DNA from: Pseudoips prasinana
Taxonomy: Eukaryota > Arthropoda > Insecta > Lepidoptera > Nolidae
Length of the DNA: 64,000 bases
Assembly: GCA_951640165.1 (NCBI GenBank)
Contig: OX621253.1
Location: forward strand, 31,813,969 to 31,877,968
Direction: 5' to 3'
Positions within the stretch are counted from its first letter, which is position 1; each line of letters begins with the position of its first letter. Shown here piece by piece: positions 10,761-21,670 of this stretch. The notes under the pieces were generated by a model, which was given only the letters and a program-made list of their open reading frames with translations, was not told the DNA's origin and did not search any database. A program made the translations under genes and the position numbers.

Positions 10761-10870
10761 TGTGTGAATTATCCAAAATATGACGATAAGTGTCAAGTAG
10801 GTAAGTAGGGAAAAATCTACCATCTGCGGGCTATTCCGGCGTGCACTGCCAAATCCGCTAGAGGTACACA

Positions 10871-10984
10871 TCCTTATAATATTATAGATGCGAAAGTTTG
10901 TGAGTATAGATGTATGGATGTATGTTTGTTAGTCTTTTACGCCAAAACTACTTTAACGCGGGTGAAACTGTGGGGCATAACTAG
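10871..10984 (+). mobile_element. Very short Helitron (114 bp) with both ends
   Basis: Flanked by A (10870) and T (10985). Starts TCCTTATAATATTATAGA and ends CTAG at 10981-10984, with 'acgcgggtgaaactgtgggg' just before. This looks like an internal-deletion form of the longer copies. Confidence 0.75.
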
Positions 10985-11404
10985 TAAACTATATTCTTTT
11001 CTATGGAGCTGGTCAAAAAACGAAAATACTTACGGGCCGGAAATCGAAAACGGAGTAGTTTGTGAACTGCCTGCCTCCGAAAATCTTGTTATCGCATAAA
11101 ACCTTTTCCACGGGCCGTATCTAAAAACTACTTCGCAGTGGTACTGTCTAGTTCGCCGAGCTTGAATAATGGATGGTCACAATCTTATTGTTCTACAGTA
11201 TAGGTAATATTATTTATTCTCCAAGAGATAGATATTAGATAGGTACGCATTGCGACAAAAGAAAACTTAAAAGTAACATTGAGATTTTAAAATGGTTTTG
11301 TTTCTATTAAAATACTTACTTAAAGAGGAATCGCTATTTCCATTCGCTCTATGTGGTAATGTTTTTTTAATAAAACGATACTTCTTTCTTTCTTTCTTTT
11401 TCGT
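10985..11404. other. No recognised feature
   Basis: AT-rich. An open frame over 11292-11570 overlaps Rep-D and is not credible as a gene. Confidence 0.4.
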
Positions 11405-11550
11405 ATTGTCAGTGGTCACCCCAGTGTCAGGGTTGTCCAAGCCGCCCAGTATGTCTCTGACATGCCTTTACGCCTGTTATCTAATGACTACAACCGGGAC
11501 CGACAGCTTAACGTTCCATCCAAACGTTCAGAAATTGCCGGTCTTTAAAA
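11405..11550 (+). repeat. Rep-D fragment
   Basis: 'agtggtcaccccagtgtcag', 'aagccgcccagta', 'actacaaccgggaccgacag' and 'cttaacg' match Rep-D. The downstream third is missing. Rep-G copy 3 begins right after it. Confidence 0.7.
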
Positions 11551-11557
11551 AAGAAAT

Positions 11558-11790
11558 TCTAGATAATTAAACAATCTCTTGATACGAGCTAGCTAAATAT
11601 CAGTGCTATAATAAAATAAATTTTATAAATGTTTTCATACAATATGTACCTAAATATCTATGTTACTAGAAATAATATCTAATGTATACAACTGTATTAC
11701 TACAAACATGTTCTGACTATTTACAAGCCCTTTTTTTTTAACGTCTACGTGAATAAAAACCTTTTTTATTTATTTATTTTATTTATTTTA
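11558..11790 (+). repeat. Rep-G copy 3
   Basis: The cleanest copy, about 230 bp from 'tctagataattaaac' to the TTTATT tail, with AATAAA about 10 bp before the tail. Confidence 0.75.
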
Positions 11791-12024
11791 CTTGGTGAGA
11801 TGTAAATAAATCAAAATACAAGAGAGGCAATTTTGCAAGAACTGATAGTTGATTTAGTTTTCTGGGCCCGTAAGCGATTCAATTTATGTTACAAACATGG
11901 TATAGACTACGGTAACCAATACCATACCATACCAATAAGTGGGGCATAAACTAGGTTATATAAAAAAAGGATATTTAAGTCCGCACCGACCAGTTATAAT
12001 GGTCCATGTATCAAGAGTTATTAG

Positions 12025-12294
12025 TAGTAAAGACTGCATCAAGCGGGATATGGCCGCTTGTAAAATTGACCACTGTAGCTGGGAAAAGCTTGTTGAAAAT
12101 AGAGTTGAATGGCACAAACGTGTAGTGGAGGGTCGTCAGATCTGTGACGAAGCCTGGTTCGGAGTACTTGCTGATAAGAGACAAAAGCGACAAGAAAGCG
12201 GCTCGGCACCAACCACCGCAAACTTCTCTTGTCAGGCGTCAGGCAGGCTATGTCGCTCTTGCATCGGTTTATTTAGCCACCAAAAAAAATGTCT
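12025..12294 (+). pseudogene. LINE ORF C-terminal fragment with a C2H2-like zinc finger
   Basis: The plus frame reads RDMAACKIDHCSWEKL...VEWHKRVVEG..., a basic KRQKRQE segment, then FSCQASGRLCRSCIGLFSHQKKC near 12223-12294. The pattern 'C..CGR.C.SRIGL.SH...C' is a C-terminal zinc finger seen in several insect LINE polyproteins. Here Cys-to-Ser and Arg-to-Cys changes suggest decay. The RT is absent, so this is a 3'-terminal relic. I cannot name the clade with certainty. Confidence 0.6.
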
Positions 12295-12814
12295 CAGACA
12301 ATGCGCCGTAAATCGTCTGTAACAGACGCAAAGGCCATATATATCCAGTTAGTGCCCTTCGCCAGAAATAATTTCGCATTCCATCCATGCATAGAGCCCA
12401 CGTAACCTATATCAGAGAGAAGATAACACCGCAGACAGCTAACCGATCTAGACAAGATTAGTGACCTGATCGATAAGGTGTGGCGCAATGCGGACGCACA
12501 GGAAGGTATCCGGTTTGTTTGAACTTAAGAGCCATTACAAACATTTACACAACATTAGATAAGTGCCATGACGATCACCGATTGGCTCGTTTTTTTTGGA
12601 TTTTCTTTTTAAAACCTTCGATCGTCATCATGATACTAAATAATCAGGTTGGTTGAAGTGAAATAGGTTTTAGAGGATAAGGGCCACTGCCCCAACTCTC
12701 TTCAGTCATCAAACATTCTGTTTTTGTGGATAACCGAAAATTTTGCAAAAGTATAAAAGAAAATCTTCAAAAAACCCTGTTTGAAAATGCCTAAAATATA
12801 ATAATATAATATCT
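12295..12814. other. No recognised feature
   Basis: The first ~180 bp may be the 3' UTR of the LINE relic just upstream. The rest is AT-rich and unassigned. Confidence 0.4.
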
Positions 12815-13035
12815 AGGGACAATGTCACACAGATCATCCTAACCCCAAACTGAGCAAAGCTTGTACTATGGGTACCAGGCGACGATATACATACTTATAT
12901 AGATAGATAAACATCCATGACTCAGAAACAAATATTCGTGCTCATCACACAAATATTTGCACTTACCGGGATTTGAACCCAGGACCACCAGCTTCCTAGG
13001 CAGGAGCACTACCAACTAGGCTGCGATGACCGTGG
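12815..13035 (-). mobile_element. SINE-A, near full length
   Basis: Runs from the tail side 'cacacagatcatcctaaccc' through 'catacttatatagatagata' and 'gtgctcatcacacaaatatt' to the tRNA-like head with 'gggatttgaacccaggacc' and 'ggctgcgatgaccg'. All parts of the family are present. Confidence 0.75.
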
Positions 13036-14200
13036 AAAATAACATTTGACAAGTTTGAACAAAACGATACGGTCAAGAATAGCCTACTTTCATCTTATAT
13101 CGCTCTCATCATCATGTGAGAGTAATTTAACGATATATTCAGAACCACGATTTCCGTTTGATATTTCTTGTGTGGTCATTATATCTACATATATAAAATA
13201 ACAAAAAATAAAGATTTTGGGACAACCTGCTGCGGCACTCTCGCTTCGCTTTCGGCTGCCGTGTTGCATGGCCGCCATTCTAACCTAACCTACTTTTCTA
13301 TTAGCGAAATATATTTTCAGTACGGTCGGGAAAATTTGGTGCGCAATAAGTATATTTCATATGAAAATTATTAAATTGATGATAATAAATTGATGGGTGA
13401 TCAGGTCTTTGATGTTTACGAATTAATTTATTTTAACGTTGGCTTCCACTACGTACGTAGTTGCTTTATCTTTAACACGAAACGACGTTAAGCTTTTAGA
13501 GGTCCAGCCATTTCGCTGTTTTAGAAAGTGAATGGTCCGATTTAACCCCTGACCTTGTTTTCAATGGACCTTAGGAGATTAAACGTGGAAAGGGTTGGCT
13601 ACTTGTGCAGATTTAGGGGGTACAAACGACCTAGATACAAAATGGAGTCTGAGCCTTTATTGGTGAATAGATTTTGGCGGATTTTCTCTCACATTGTAGC
13701 TTTTGGAGTTCCGTAATCAAAGTGTGCCAACGATACTCTGTTACTAAGCCACAGTCTGTCTTTCTTTTCTTTGTTTTATATAGAACTTTATAACAAAACT
13801 ATGTTTCAATTGATTATTAATGTCTAGGGCAAAAATACCATCTCTCATATTTAATCACCATCATCATCGGTTACAAAAATACACATTCTGTGTTTCAACT
13901 GTCTACATATTGCGGTCCTAGAGACAGTCCGCTTACCGGACGGACAGATAGCAGACGCTTAGTATTACGGAATCCTAAAAAGGATAACTTGAGAAATAAT
14001 TAACATGAATCATGTGACACTATGAATAACTTTGGCGCCGCCCCCTGTTTCACATGTTGGAGTTCGTAGTTACGCGGAAAGAATTAAAGTTAAGTAATTC
14101 TAAAAACAAATATACTTTTAAAAGACTTTGGTCTAACAAATAATCTTCTTTTTCGCACACAGTAACATACATGTAAGTTAAATGTTACAAAATAACTGGC
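13036..14200. other. Long stretch, only one small Rep-F piece recognised
   Basis: At about 13917-13985 'gacagtccgcttaccggac' and 'ttacggaatcctaaaaagg' match the Rep-F end. I see no gene in the rest. Confidence 0.45.
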
Positions 14201-14366
14201 ATGTACAGACGCCAGCACATCAAGCTTCCCCAATCTGTCAAATTTCCCCAATTGAAAGTGAACCCTATGCTTATGCGATAAAGTTACAAATCTAGAATAA
14301 TAATAATATAAATAATAAAAGAAGTTTGACAGATTGGGGTAGCTGAATGTGCTGGCGTCTGTACAT
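14201..14366. mobile_element. Foldback MITE, about 46-bp inverted ends
   Basis: The left arm from 14201 (atgtacagacgccagcacat...) and the right arm ending 14366 (...gtctgtacat) pair over about 46 bp with few mismatches, including 'ccccaatctgtcaaa'. The middle is AT-rich. The flanks CA and TA would fit a TA target (mariner-like) with one change, but this is uncertain. Confidence 0.75.
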
Positions 14367-14424
14367 AGGCGAGCTTAATTCATTTATAAATAATCAATAA
14401 CAAAGAAATTTCTTCTTTACCGTG

Positions 14425-14605
14425 TGGACAGTGGTTACTCTAGTGTCAGAGTTGTAAAGCCGCCCAGTAGGCCTCTGACAGGGCTTAAAGACTGTTGTCT
14501 ACAAGTGGGACCGATACCTTAACGTGCGCTCCAAAGCACGGACATGCTTAGAAATCAAACCACTTTGAAATCACCCATCGATTTACAGACCGGTGAGCGC
14601 AATTT
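14425..14605 (+). repeat. Rep-D, worn copy
   Basis: 'agtggttactctagtgtcag', 'ccgcccagtaggcctctgac', 'gcaccg'-less middle and 'cagaccggtgagcgc' at the end match Rep-D with small deletions. Confidence 0.7.
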
Positions 14606-15119
14606 GCTGAAAGCGGAATCCCAAAGTATAAAAGTCAATAAAACTGTGTAAAAATATAGCATAAAGGACTGACGAGGAAGTTATAAAAGTTACGTGACAC
14701 TCGACACTCGATCGTGAAGGTTCCAATATCGGAACAATTTCGACGGAAACTTTTTAAATAACACTCACAAAAAAGTATAACACTGTTATATTATACTGTT
14801 ATCGTTTCAACCAAGAAGTTTGCATGGATAGATGGAGAAGCTACTCAAAATTAACCAGTCATTGTTGGGCTTATGGTGTAACCATTCATACCACTCATAG
14901 TAATTTTAACGTGAAACTTTTTTTACATAGCCTTAATTTTTTGTTTATTTATCGCATGTCGCAATGTGGCGGCCAATATGGCGGCGCCCATGAGTCGCAA
15001 TAACTGACCGTGTAGCATTAACATTTTCACTCAGTTGTGCAAATGCCTATGCACGGTATTTATGTTTTGTTCAGTGTATTTATATAATTTTTGTTGTTCA
15101 CTTGATCGTGATAGACAAC

Positions 15120-15420
15120 GATACAATTAGTGAGTCAATGAAACCGGTTGACGAGCAATAAACCGACAATAATGCGAATGCGAAAAAAGACAGTAAGCGA
15201 CATAGTTTCACTTGCATCGTGGTTTCATAAAACCAAAGTTTTTTTTTCTACCAAACGCGCAATCATGTGCGCAGGTAACTTGCTTAAAAGTTCCAAACGT
15301 GGTTTAGTTTCTGATTGTCACCGTGCTCCGGAAGGCACGTTAATCTGTTGGTTCCGGTGTATTTATCATACATCAATCGTTAAGCCATGTCAGACGTCTG
15401 TTGGGTAGATTGAACAGTGG
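15120..15420 (+). repeat. Low-copy repeat with 'ctccggaaggcacgtta'
   Basis: The segment 'gtgctccggaaggcacgtta', then 'gttggttccggtgtatttat' and 'catacatcaatcgttaagcc', resembles a widespread lepidopteran repeat core. A possible tail relative lies at 32110-32340. The 86-codon frame inside is not supported. Confidence 0.45.
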
Positions 15421-15481
15421 TAGCGTATTATACACGCAGATAAGGCAAAAAATAAAGGTATTGGGATTTTTTTGCTAAAAG

Positions 15482-15655
15482 AAAGACAGTCGCCTCGCCG
15501 CATCGTGTCGCGGATTCGAGGCCCACGCCGGACAACTATTTGTGTGACCTATAAATAGTTGTTCTGAGTTTGGATGTAATTTGTGTCCGTATATTATATG
15601 TTTTGTAAAGTACCCCGCGACACAGGGATTAGATTACCTTTTATAAAAAAGAAAA
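15482..15655 (+). mobile_element. SINE-B
   Basis: 'gacagtcgcctcgccgcatc', a worn B-box, 'ggacaactatttgtgtgacc', 'ataaatagttgttctgagtt' and 'gtaccccgcgacacagggat'. The first ~20 bp of the head is missing. Confidence 0.75.
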
Positions 15656-15890
15656 AAGTATTGGCGTGGAGTCTGGAATTGGTGGTGTTATACCCCCTTA
15701 CCTCGGAGTGCCCTACATAAAGCCTGGCCTCGTTTCGATCGTGTCGGCTACCCATCCCATCGGATCATGAGAGTGACCAAATAGAAAGTGCACCTGTGCT
15801 TGTGCACCATATTATGTCCCATGCTTACCATTGAAACTGGCTGCCGTGACCGAAATTCGATCAGGAGGAGAAAATTATTATTACTATTGT
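15656..15890 (+). mobile_element. SINE-C, 3' two thirds
   Basis: 'ggcgtggagtctggaattgg', 'catcccatcggatcatgaga' and 'gccgtgaccgaaattcgatc', then 'aggagg' and a TTATTATT tail. The tRNA head is missing. It directly follows a SINE-B. Confidence 0.7.
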
Positions 15891-16404
15891 GGTTATTATT
15901 ATGTACCCTCGTCTAGATAATTAAATAAAAAGTAGGTAAATGATCTCTACAACTGTTCAAAAAGCGAAGAAATGCTATATCTACGCTACCTTAAAAGATG
16001 TTATAAATAATAAGTGTAGCGATTTATCCATAGCTTCTTGGCTATGACCGACCGATAACAGTTTGCAAGTAATTACTCGGCTCGGTATCGGTGGGGGTTG
16101 TACCCAATTTGTCACGTTTCACAAAAAAGAAAAAAAAAACCAATTGGAGTTCGCTAAATGTGGATTGTTTTTTGGCTTCTATTTAGGTTTCGGCGGAACG
16201 GTAATATTATTGTCCTTGTGTTTTTGTTCGCTTTAAAATTAGAATTGAAACCGTTAAGTTAAAATAAAGTAAGTCGTAGTAAAAATAAATACTTTGTTTG
16301 GAGAAAACAAAAATACTTTAAGTGAAAGAATTGAGAACCCTTAAGAGCATCGAGTAATCTAGAACTAGATAGGCAGGGACTTAGTTACTTAATAAATATA
16401 CATA
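15891..16404. other. No recognised feature
   Basis: AT-rich, with no gene or family recognised. Confidence 0.4.
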
Positions 16405-16485
16405 CCATACCACGCCTGTTTCCCAGAGGGGTAAGCAGAGACAACGGATTTCCATTTGTCACGATCTTTGCACATCTCTTTTGCT
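16405..16485. repeat. Dispersed repeat 'cacgcctgtttcccagagg'
   Basis: Matches 61683-61745 and 63528-63600 through 'cacgcctgtttcccagaggg', 'aagcagagacaac' and 'ggatttccatttgtcac'. Confidence 0.6.
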
Positions 16486-16866
16486 TCGCAAATATAAATA
16501 AATATAAATATCTAAAAATAAATATTTTGTAACAACTAACGCACGGGACAGCTGACACAAATTTATTTTTATTACTTATTTATGTAATGGACACTATCCA
16601 AAATAAATATTTATGAGATCAGCTCACGTGTGAGGTTGATTTGCAATCGAAGACTTCGATACCATCGGTGAAGACTTTGCAGCGATTTTTAAGCTCGAAC
16701 AATATTCATCGAAAATCTGTCGTACAAGAAATTACTTTTTGTTTTTAATTTAACTCAATTTTAATAATGTTGCTCCTACAGCGGCAATAAAAATGCAAAC
16801 AATCTATTTACTCTAATATATTTTGGTACCTGAGACAGCCCGCTGGACGCAGACGCCTTTTTGACT

Positions 16867-17240
16867 GCCTCGTTGGTCTAGCGGTAGCGTGTTCACCCGC
16901 AGAGAACGAGGTCCTGGGTTCAAATCCCGGGTCGGGCCAAAAGTGATTTTGGGACTTTTCTGTAAAAAGAAAAATTTCTCAGCATCAGCCCGAAGTCTGG
17001 GAGCTGGCGGTATTATACCCCCGTGCCTCGGAAAGCACGTAAAGCCGTCGGTCCTCTACCTGACCTCTTTCCGGTCGTGTCGCTAGGCGTCCCATTGGAT
17101 CATAAGAGTGATGGAATAGAAAGTGCTTCTGTGTTTGCGCACACACTTGAGCACTATAATATGTCCCGCGCAGATGGCTAATCTCTGTTGAGACTGCCCG
17201 CCGTGGCCGAAATTCGGCTAGGAGGACATTATTAATTATT
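16867..17240 (+). mobile_element. SINE-C, full length (about 374 bp)
   Basis: The best copy of the family. The head (16867-16940) mimics a tRNA, with an A-box-like 'tggtctagcggtagcg' and a B-box 'gggttcaaatcccgggtc'. The body reads 'gtattatacccccgtgcctc', 'gacctctttccggtcgtgtc' and 'cgtggccgaaattcggctag', then 'gaggacattattaatt'. It is a SINE and not a functional tRNA gene, because the tRNA-like part continues into the SINE body with no terminator and lies in a dispersed repeat. Confidence 0.82.
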
Positions 17241-17299
17241 TTCAACAATATTTACAATATAGCAGACCAAGAAATCACGTAGGTTTGTCCGGCCTGCCA

Positions 17300-17430
17300 G
17301 TGTAGACTATAGAGTTCCGTTGACACCCTATGTGAACGGAACCCTAATAATAACATTTTCCGCTTGATCACTAACAATCGTGTTGTGTGGTACGGAATCC
17401 TTCGTATATCACGATGCGCCCTTGGTCAGC
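17300..17430 (-). repeat. Rep-F, internally deleted copy
   Basis: 'gaacggaaccctaataataa' and 'gtacggaatccttcgtatat' are the two ends of Rep-F with most of the middle missing. Confidence 0.5.
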
Positions 17431-17431
17431 T

Positions 17432-17640
17432 TTTATATAAGAAGTCCAATGCTGGACAAAAGCCTCCCCCAAGATGATTCTTGCCATCATCGCCACGCTT
17501 GGCAGACGGTAGTAGTACTCAGAAGGAAGCTGCTGCCCGTCCTCTGGTAGATATTCCCTCGGGTCGACTTCTATGCCCCCACGGGATGAGATAGGGTGAT
17601 GATATTCTGATATTCGCCGCCATCACCACACAGCAGCATA
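17432..17640 (-). mobile_element. SINE-E, near full length
   Basis: 'aagtccaatgctggacaaaa', 'gcctcccccaag', 'cgccacgcttggcagacggt' and 'gacttctatgcccccacggg' match inverted SINE-E, including its RTE-like tail. Confidence 0.75.
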
Positions 17641-18109
17641 TTTTAGTACTGAGTGATAATGGAGTAAAAAAGCACGTGATTTATTATTTTCCTCAAGGAA
17701 GGCAACCAAAATATCTTATTTTTTAAAAATTGTTAGAAAGTTAACCAACAATTTTTACGAAGAATACGAAACGGGTTGAAGTTGGGCCGTGTTTTCTCGT
17801 TATTATATAGCTACAAAACGCCTTCGAGCCCTTTTTCTTAGAAAACTTTACCGCAAAATGCTACGAGTTTATAGTAAAATTCAATAAAAGCTCTCGGTGG
17901 ACTTATTGAATAGAAAAATCTTGAGAGTACAAAATCAGCGATGGCTAAAGTTGAACTTGTTAAATATTGGTATAGTTCCGATTTATATTGAAATGCTCAG
18001 TTCTTTTTAACCCTAATTTTACGGAGAATTCTGTTAAACCTTTTTTAAATAAGAGACCGAGACCGAGAATAAGATATTTTTTTACTTTACAAACATATTA
18101 TCATTTTTT
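17641..18109. other. No recognised feature
   Basis: AT-rich. There is a small hairpin with 11-bp arms near 17724-17757. Confidence 0.4.
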
Positions 18110-18220
18110 TAATTTAGCCTGCATCAGGGAATCTGATCCGTGTGTCGCGGGGTACTTTACAAACATATAATTGACGGACACAAAGTACATCCAGTGTCAG
18201 GACAATTATAAAATACAGTA
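18110..18220 (-). mobile_element. SINE-B fragment
   Basis: 'tgtgtcgcggggtactttac', 'aaacatataattgacggaca' and 'caaagtacatccag' match the inverted SINE-B 3' part. Confidence 0.65.
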
Positions 18221-18355
18221 CAGTAGTAAATAACGGGTAAAGCTAGTAGCTCGCTTTATGATACATATACATATGTAACTCTGATATTACGGGCAGCTGA
18301 ACTCTGTTTGAACTAGCCTTATAAAGTACTTAACAAGCGGGTTTAGTAACAGGTA

Positions 18356-18573
18356 CTGGGCCTCTACCGGCTAAGTCGCCGAACATCGATTTCTTAAATG
18401 GCGTTCAAATAAATAAAGGTTCAAAATGACTTAATCAATCGTTAAATCGGCTTCCATGAGCACATGTGACGTCATAAATGGTACGGAATCAACTGTCAAC
18501 GTTGAAGCCGATTTAACGATTGATAAGTCATTTTGAACGTCGATGTTCGGCAACTTAGCCGGTAGAGCCCCTG
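18356..18573. mobile_element. Foldback MITE (family also at 42735-42990)
   Basis: The ends 'gggcctctaccggctaagtc' and its near reverse complement pair for most of the length, and the arms meet around 'aaatcggcttc'. The right arm lacks about 30 bp found in the left. No ORF. Confidence 0.8.
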
Positions 18574-18599
18574 GTTAATTATGAATAATGTTAATAAAT

Positions 18600-18775
18600 A
18601 AATATCTTGGGACAACTAACACACTGGTATCTGATCCCAAACTAGGTAGAGCCTACACTATGGCAACTAGACAACTGATAATCTTACCAATAGATAAATT
18701 ACACTCAGACTAAGAACAAATAATCGTACTCATCACACAAATATTTGTCCTGTTGGGGATCGAACCCATCTAGAT
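18600..18775 (-). mobile_element. SINE-A
   Basis: 'ctgatcccaaactaggtaga', 'tatggcaactagacaactga', 'tactcatcacacaaatattt' and 'ggggatcgaaccc'. The outer part of the tRNA head is missing. Confidence 0.72.
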
Positions 18776-18794
18776 ATAGGTTATAAATATTTTA

Positions 18795-18960
18795 ATAATA
18801 ATAATATAATAATAAATACATTTATTTCAGACTTTGTCCATAAATTTGTTAGTAACAGTGTTCTTAACCTATTGTTAGCAAGAATACAGATCACGAGTAG
18901 TTAGTAACAATATTCTTAGCCTAGTGTTAGTAAAATGTACAATTACGTCAGCTTGATTTT
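18795..18960 (-). repeat. LINE-like 3' end with ATT tail
   Basis: On the minus strand 'ctgaaataaatgtatttatt' (AATAAA plus tail) follows a body with 'gttagtaac' repeats. It is similar to 27405-27550. Confidence 0.5.
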
Positions 18961-19569
18961 AGCGGGCTCCCATACAACAGACGTGTTTTTTGCCGTTTTT
19001 ATAGATACTGGTACGGAATCCTTCGAGCGCGATTCCGACTCGTACTTGGGCGGTTTTATAATACAGAAGTAGTAGTAGTTCCTATTACGTTATTATTCCT
19101 ATTATGTTATTAAGGACAGGGAATTTTTTGTTCTGCCAATTTATTTGAAGGATAACTTATGTAAGGATTTGTTGAGTATAATGCTCCGGAAAAGCAATTA
19201 TATTAAGTTGACAGTCGTAAGTTTATCCTATTCTTGATATATAATTAAGTCTGAATCTGAAAATAGTTATTGGGAGAAAGACAACATAAGGATCAATTTA
19301 AAAATTCTATGACTATTCCAGTTTAACTAGCAAATAAGCGAACAATCTACTTCTGTTGAAGAAGGCGTGGTTAGAAAGTTTTTGTTTTGTTTCCTATCTT
19401 TATGTTCATCAATGGAAACAATTTTCATGTCGAATATACTTATAATTTACACGGGCGTAATTGAAAATGTATTGTGCTACTAGAAAAGTAGATTACGTTA
19501 AGTTTGAACTGTGACCATACAACGATACTCACTTACTTATCTGTGGGCGTATCGCGTATATATATTACG
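18961..19569. other. Mostly unassigned; small Rep-F piece
   Basis: At 19010-19065 'ggtacggaatccttcgagcg' and 'gattccgactcgtacttggg' match one Rep-F end. The rest is unassigned. Confidence 0.4.
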
Positions 19570-19812
19570 TATATGTGGGCAGTGGTTACCCTAGTGTCAA
19601 AGTTGTTCAAGCCGCCCATTGAGCCTCTGACATGGCTTAACGACTGTTGCCTAATGGCTACAACCGGGACAGACAGCTTAACGTGCCCTCCGAAGCACGG
19701 AGGCGCTCAGAAATTGAACCACTTTGGCGGTCACCCATCTACGGGCTAACCGCGAGCCTAGTTGCTTGACCTCGCCAATCACTTACGGACCGGTGAGAGC
19801 ATCTGGCTATGA
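19570..19812 (+). repeat. Rep-D, full length
   Basis: 'gtggttaccctagtgtcaaa', 'gacatggcttaacgactgtt', 'cctccgaagcacggaggcgc' and 'ccgcgagcctagttgcttga', ending 'accggtgagagcatctggc'. About 240 bp. I see no A or B box in it, so its class stays open. Confidence 0.75.
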
Positions 19813-19953
19813 GCGCCTCAATACAATGTTGAAACATATTTATTTAAACAATCCACTATTAAATAAATAGCACTTACTAAACTTAAATTGCTATTACGAT
19901 TATAATATTTTTAGGTAATTATTATGCCGAGCCATCAGTATTTTTGATTAATT

Positions 19954-20061
19954 GCATTTAACTACATATAACAAAATCTTCCTTTTGTATTTAAAACTAA
20001 GCTGTAGGTATAGCTTAGTTTTAAATACAAAAGGAAGATTTTGTTATGTGTAGTTAAATGC
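19954..20061. repeat. Near-perfect hairpin, 50-bp arms, 8-base loop
   Basis: Arms 19954-20003 and 20012-20061 are reverse complements with a single mismatch (acatataac against acacataac). The loop is gtaggtat. There is no protein frame. It could be a foldback remnant, a template-switch product or a source of hairpin RNA. Nothing in the sequence decides which. Confidence 0.9.
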
Positions 20062-20369
20062 TACCCATTAATTTCAATTACCAAGAATTTATTACAATTC
20101 GCTATTTCATAATATGAAACACTTATTATAGAGGAGTGCTAAAGTAGATTTCGTAGAATTAAGTGCAACCATTTCTCAAGAATAAATGGGCACTATAATT
20201 CGTCATATTCACTTTAATAACAGTGAATTTCACAGAAATTATGGCTCGGCACAGAACAGTACAATATTATTTATTGCACACCAGAGATTTAAATGAAGAT
20301 ATTACTAAATTATGTATTTATACAGGTCGTTGGTATAGCGTTAGAGAGTTGAACCGCAGATACCGTTAA
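20062..20369. other. No recognised feature
   Basis: AT-rich and unassigned. Confidence 0.4.
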
Positions 20370-21045
20370 AAAAAACCGGCCAAGTGCGAGTCGGATTCCC
20401 GCACCGAAGGTTCCGTACAACGTATATAGAAGTTTGGTTTTTTTACAGCTTAAAAGTATTATAGACCCTGAGTATTGGATATGAATTTCAATTGAATACC
20501 TTTTCGCGAGTAATAAGGGTAGTAAGTTTAAAATTTTAACTTTTTAATTATATGATATTATTAAAAGTTTACGGTTTGCGCAATGTTTCAACAAATTCTG
20601 AGTTCACGGGTACCTTATAGGTTTTGATTTCCTTGCGGGTGTCGGATATTTGCGGCATAAACGGCTGTATCTTTTGATTGCGTTGGCTTAAAAGTTAGGT
20701 TTTTTACGGCTCCAAGGGACAGTAGACCTGAGTATCATAATAATATTGTAAAGTTTATGAGTGTGTATAATCGTTACTCATTCACGCAAAAACTAAAAAC
20801 GCATTTTGATGAAACTTTGTATCCGAACCTTTTATATCCGAATAACACATAGGTTATAATTTATAAAATTTGACGCGGGTAAAACCGCAAGGCACAGCTA
20901 GTTTTATATAAATTCCAGCTTGATATCTCTACGTGTTCCTGAGAAAAAGGGTATTGACAGGCAGACGGACGGATGGACGGACGGACAACAAAGTGATCCT
21001 ATAAGGGTTCCGTATTTTCTTTTGGAGTTACGGAACCCTAAAAAG
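20370..21045 (+). repeat. Rep-F, long copy interrupted by a Helitron
   Basis: Begins 'aaccggccaagtgcgagtcg' and 'ccgaaggttccgtac', and ends 'ataagggttccgtattttct' and 'gttacggaaccctaaaaag'. A GACG-type microsatellite lies at 20965-20990. Without the Helitron it is about 510 bp. No ORF. The class is unknown to me. Confidence 0.7.
20736..20901 (+). mobile_element. Helitron nested in Rep-F
   Basis: TC start after A (20735) and CTAG at 20898-20901 before T. It contains 'gatgaaactttgtatccgaa', 'ataacacataggttataatt' and 'gacgcgggtaaaaccgcaag'. Removing it restores a continuous Rep-F. Confidence 0.8.
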
Positions 21046-21485
21046 AACTGAAGTAGCCATAATTGTTTTAATAATTAAAAAACTGGGTGCTTAAAAAAAT
21101 AATTCTAAAAGGGGTTGGGGTTAGGTATTAATTTAATATTAATATCCACATTCAACTTTAATTGCTAAACTTTTCCAATAGGTAGAAGGAGTCGTCATCT
21201 CCCGTAGATGTTTTTTTTATCAATTTTGTTACAAAATATAAGAGATGTTAGAACGAATTCAATACATAATGCGGAACCTCCTTTGTTAGAATTTTTCCTC
21301 AATCTTTGTGAATACAGGATCTTCCCTTTTCCTGACATTTTTCTTATCATTATAATTTTTTGTGATCTTCACAAAGACGAAGGTTCGTAAATCGATCGGC
21401 ATTATTTATATTTTTATTGTATTGGCAGCCAGCAAGGGAGATATAATTATATCTATACCATTTTATTATTTAACTTTATGTAACA
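21046..21485. other. No recognised feature
   Basis: AT-rich. A 60-codon frame is not supported. Confidence 0.4.
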
Positions 21486-21670
21486 CTAGCTGTGCCCTGC
21501 GGTTTTACCCGCGTTAAACTTTATAAATTATAGCCTATGTGTTAATTCAGGGTGTCAGCTATCTCCATACCAAATTTTATAAAAATCACTCCAGCCATTT
21601 AGACGTGAAGAAGTAACAAACATACACACTTACACACTCACAAACGTTCGCCTTTATAATATTAGTCTGA
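21486..21670 (-). mobile_element. Helitron with intact ends
   Basis: On the minus strand it starts TCAGACTAATATTATAAAGG (21670 downward) and ends CTAG at 21489-21486, with A/T flanks. It carries 'aacgcgggtaaaaccgcagg'. Confidence 0.82.

Noticed and set aside
16867..16940. Possible functional tRNA gene
   Set aside because: It is the head of SINE-C, a dispersed repeat continuing about 300 bp further.
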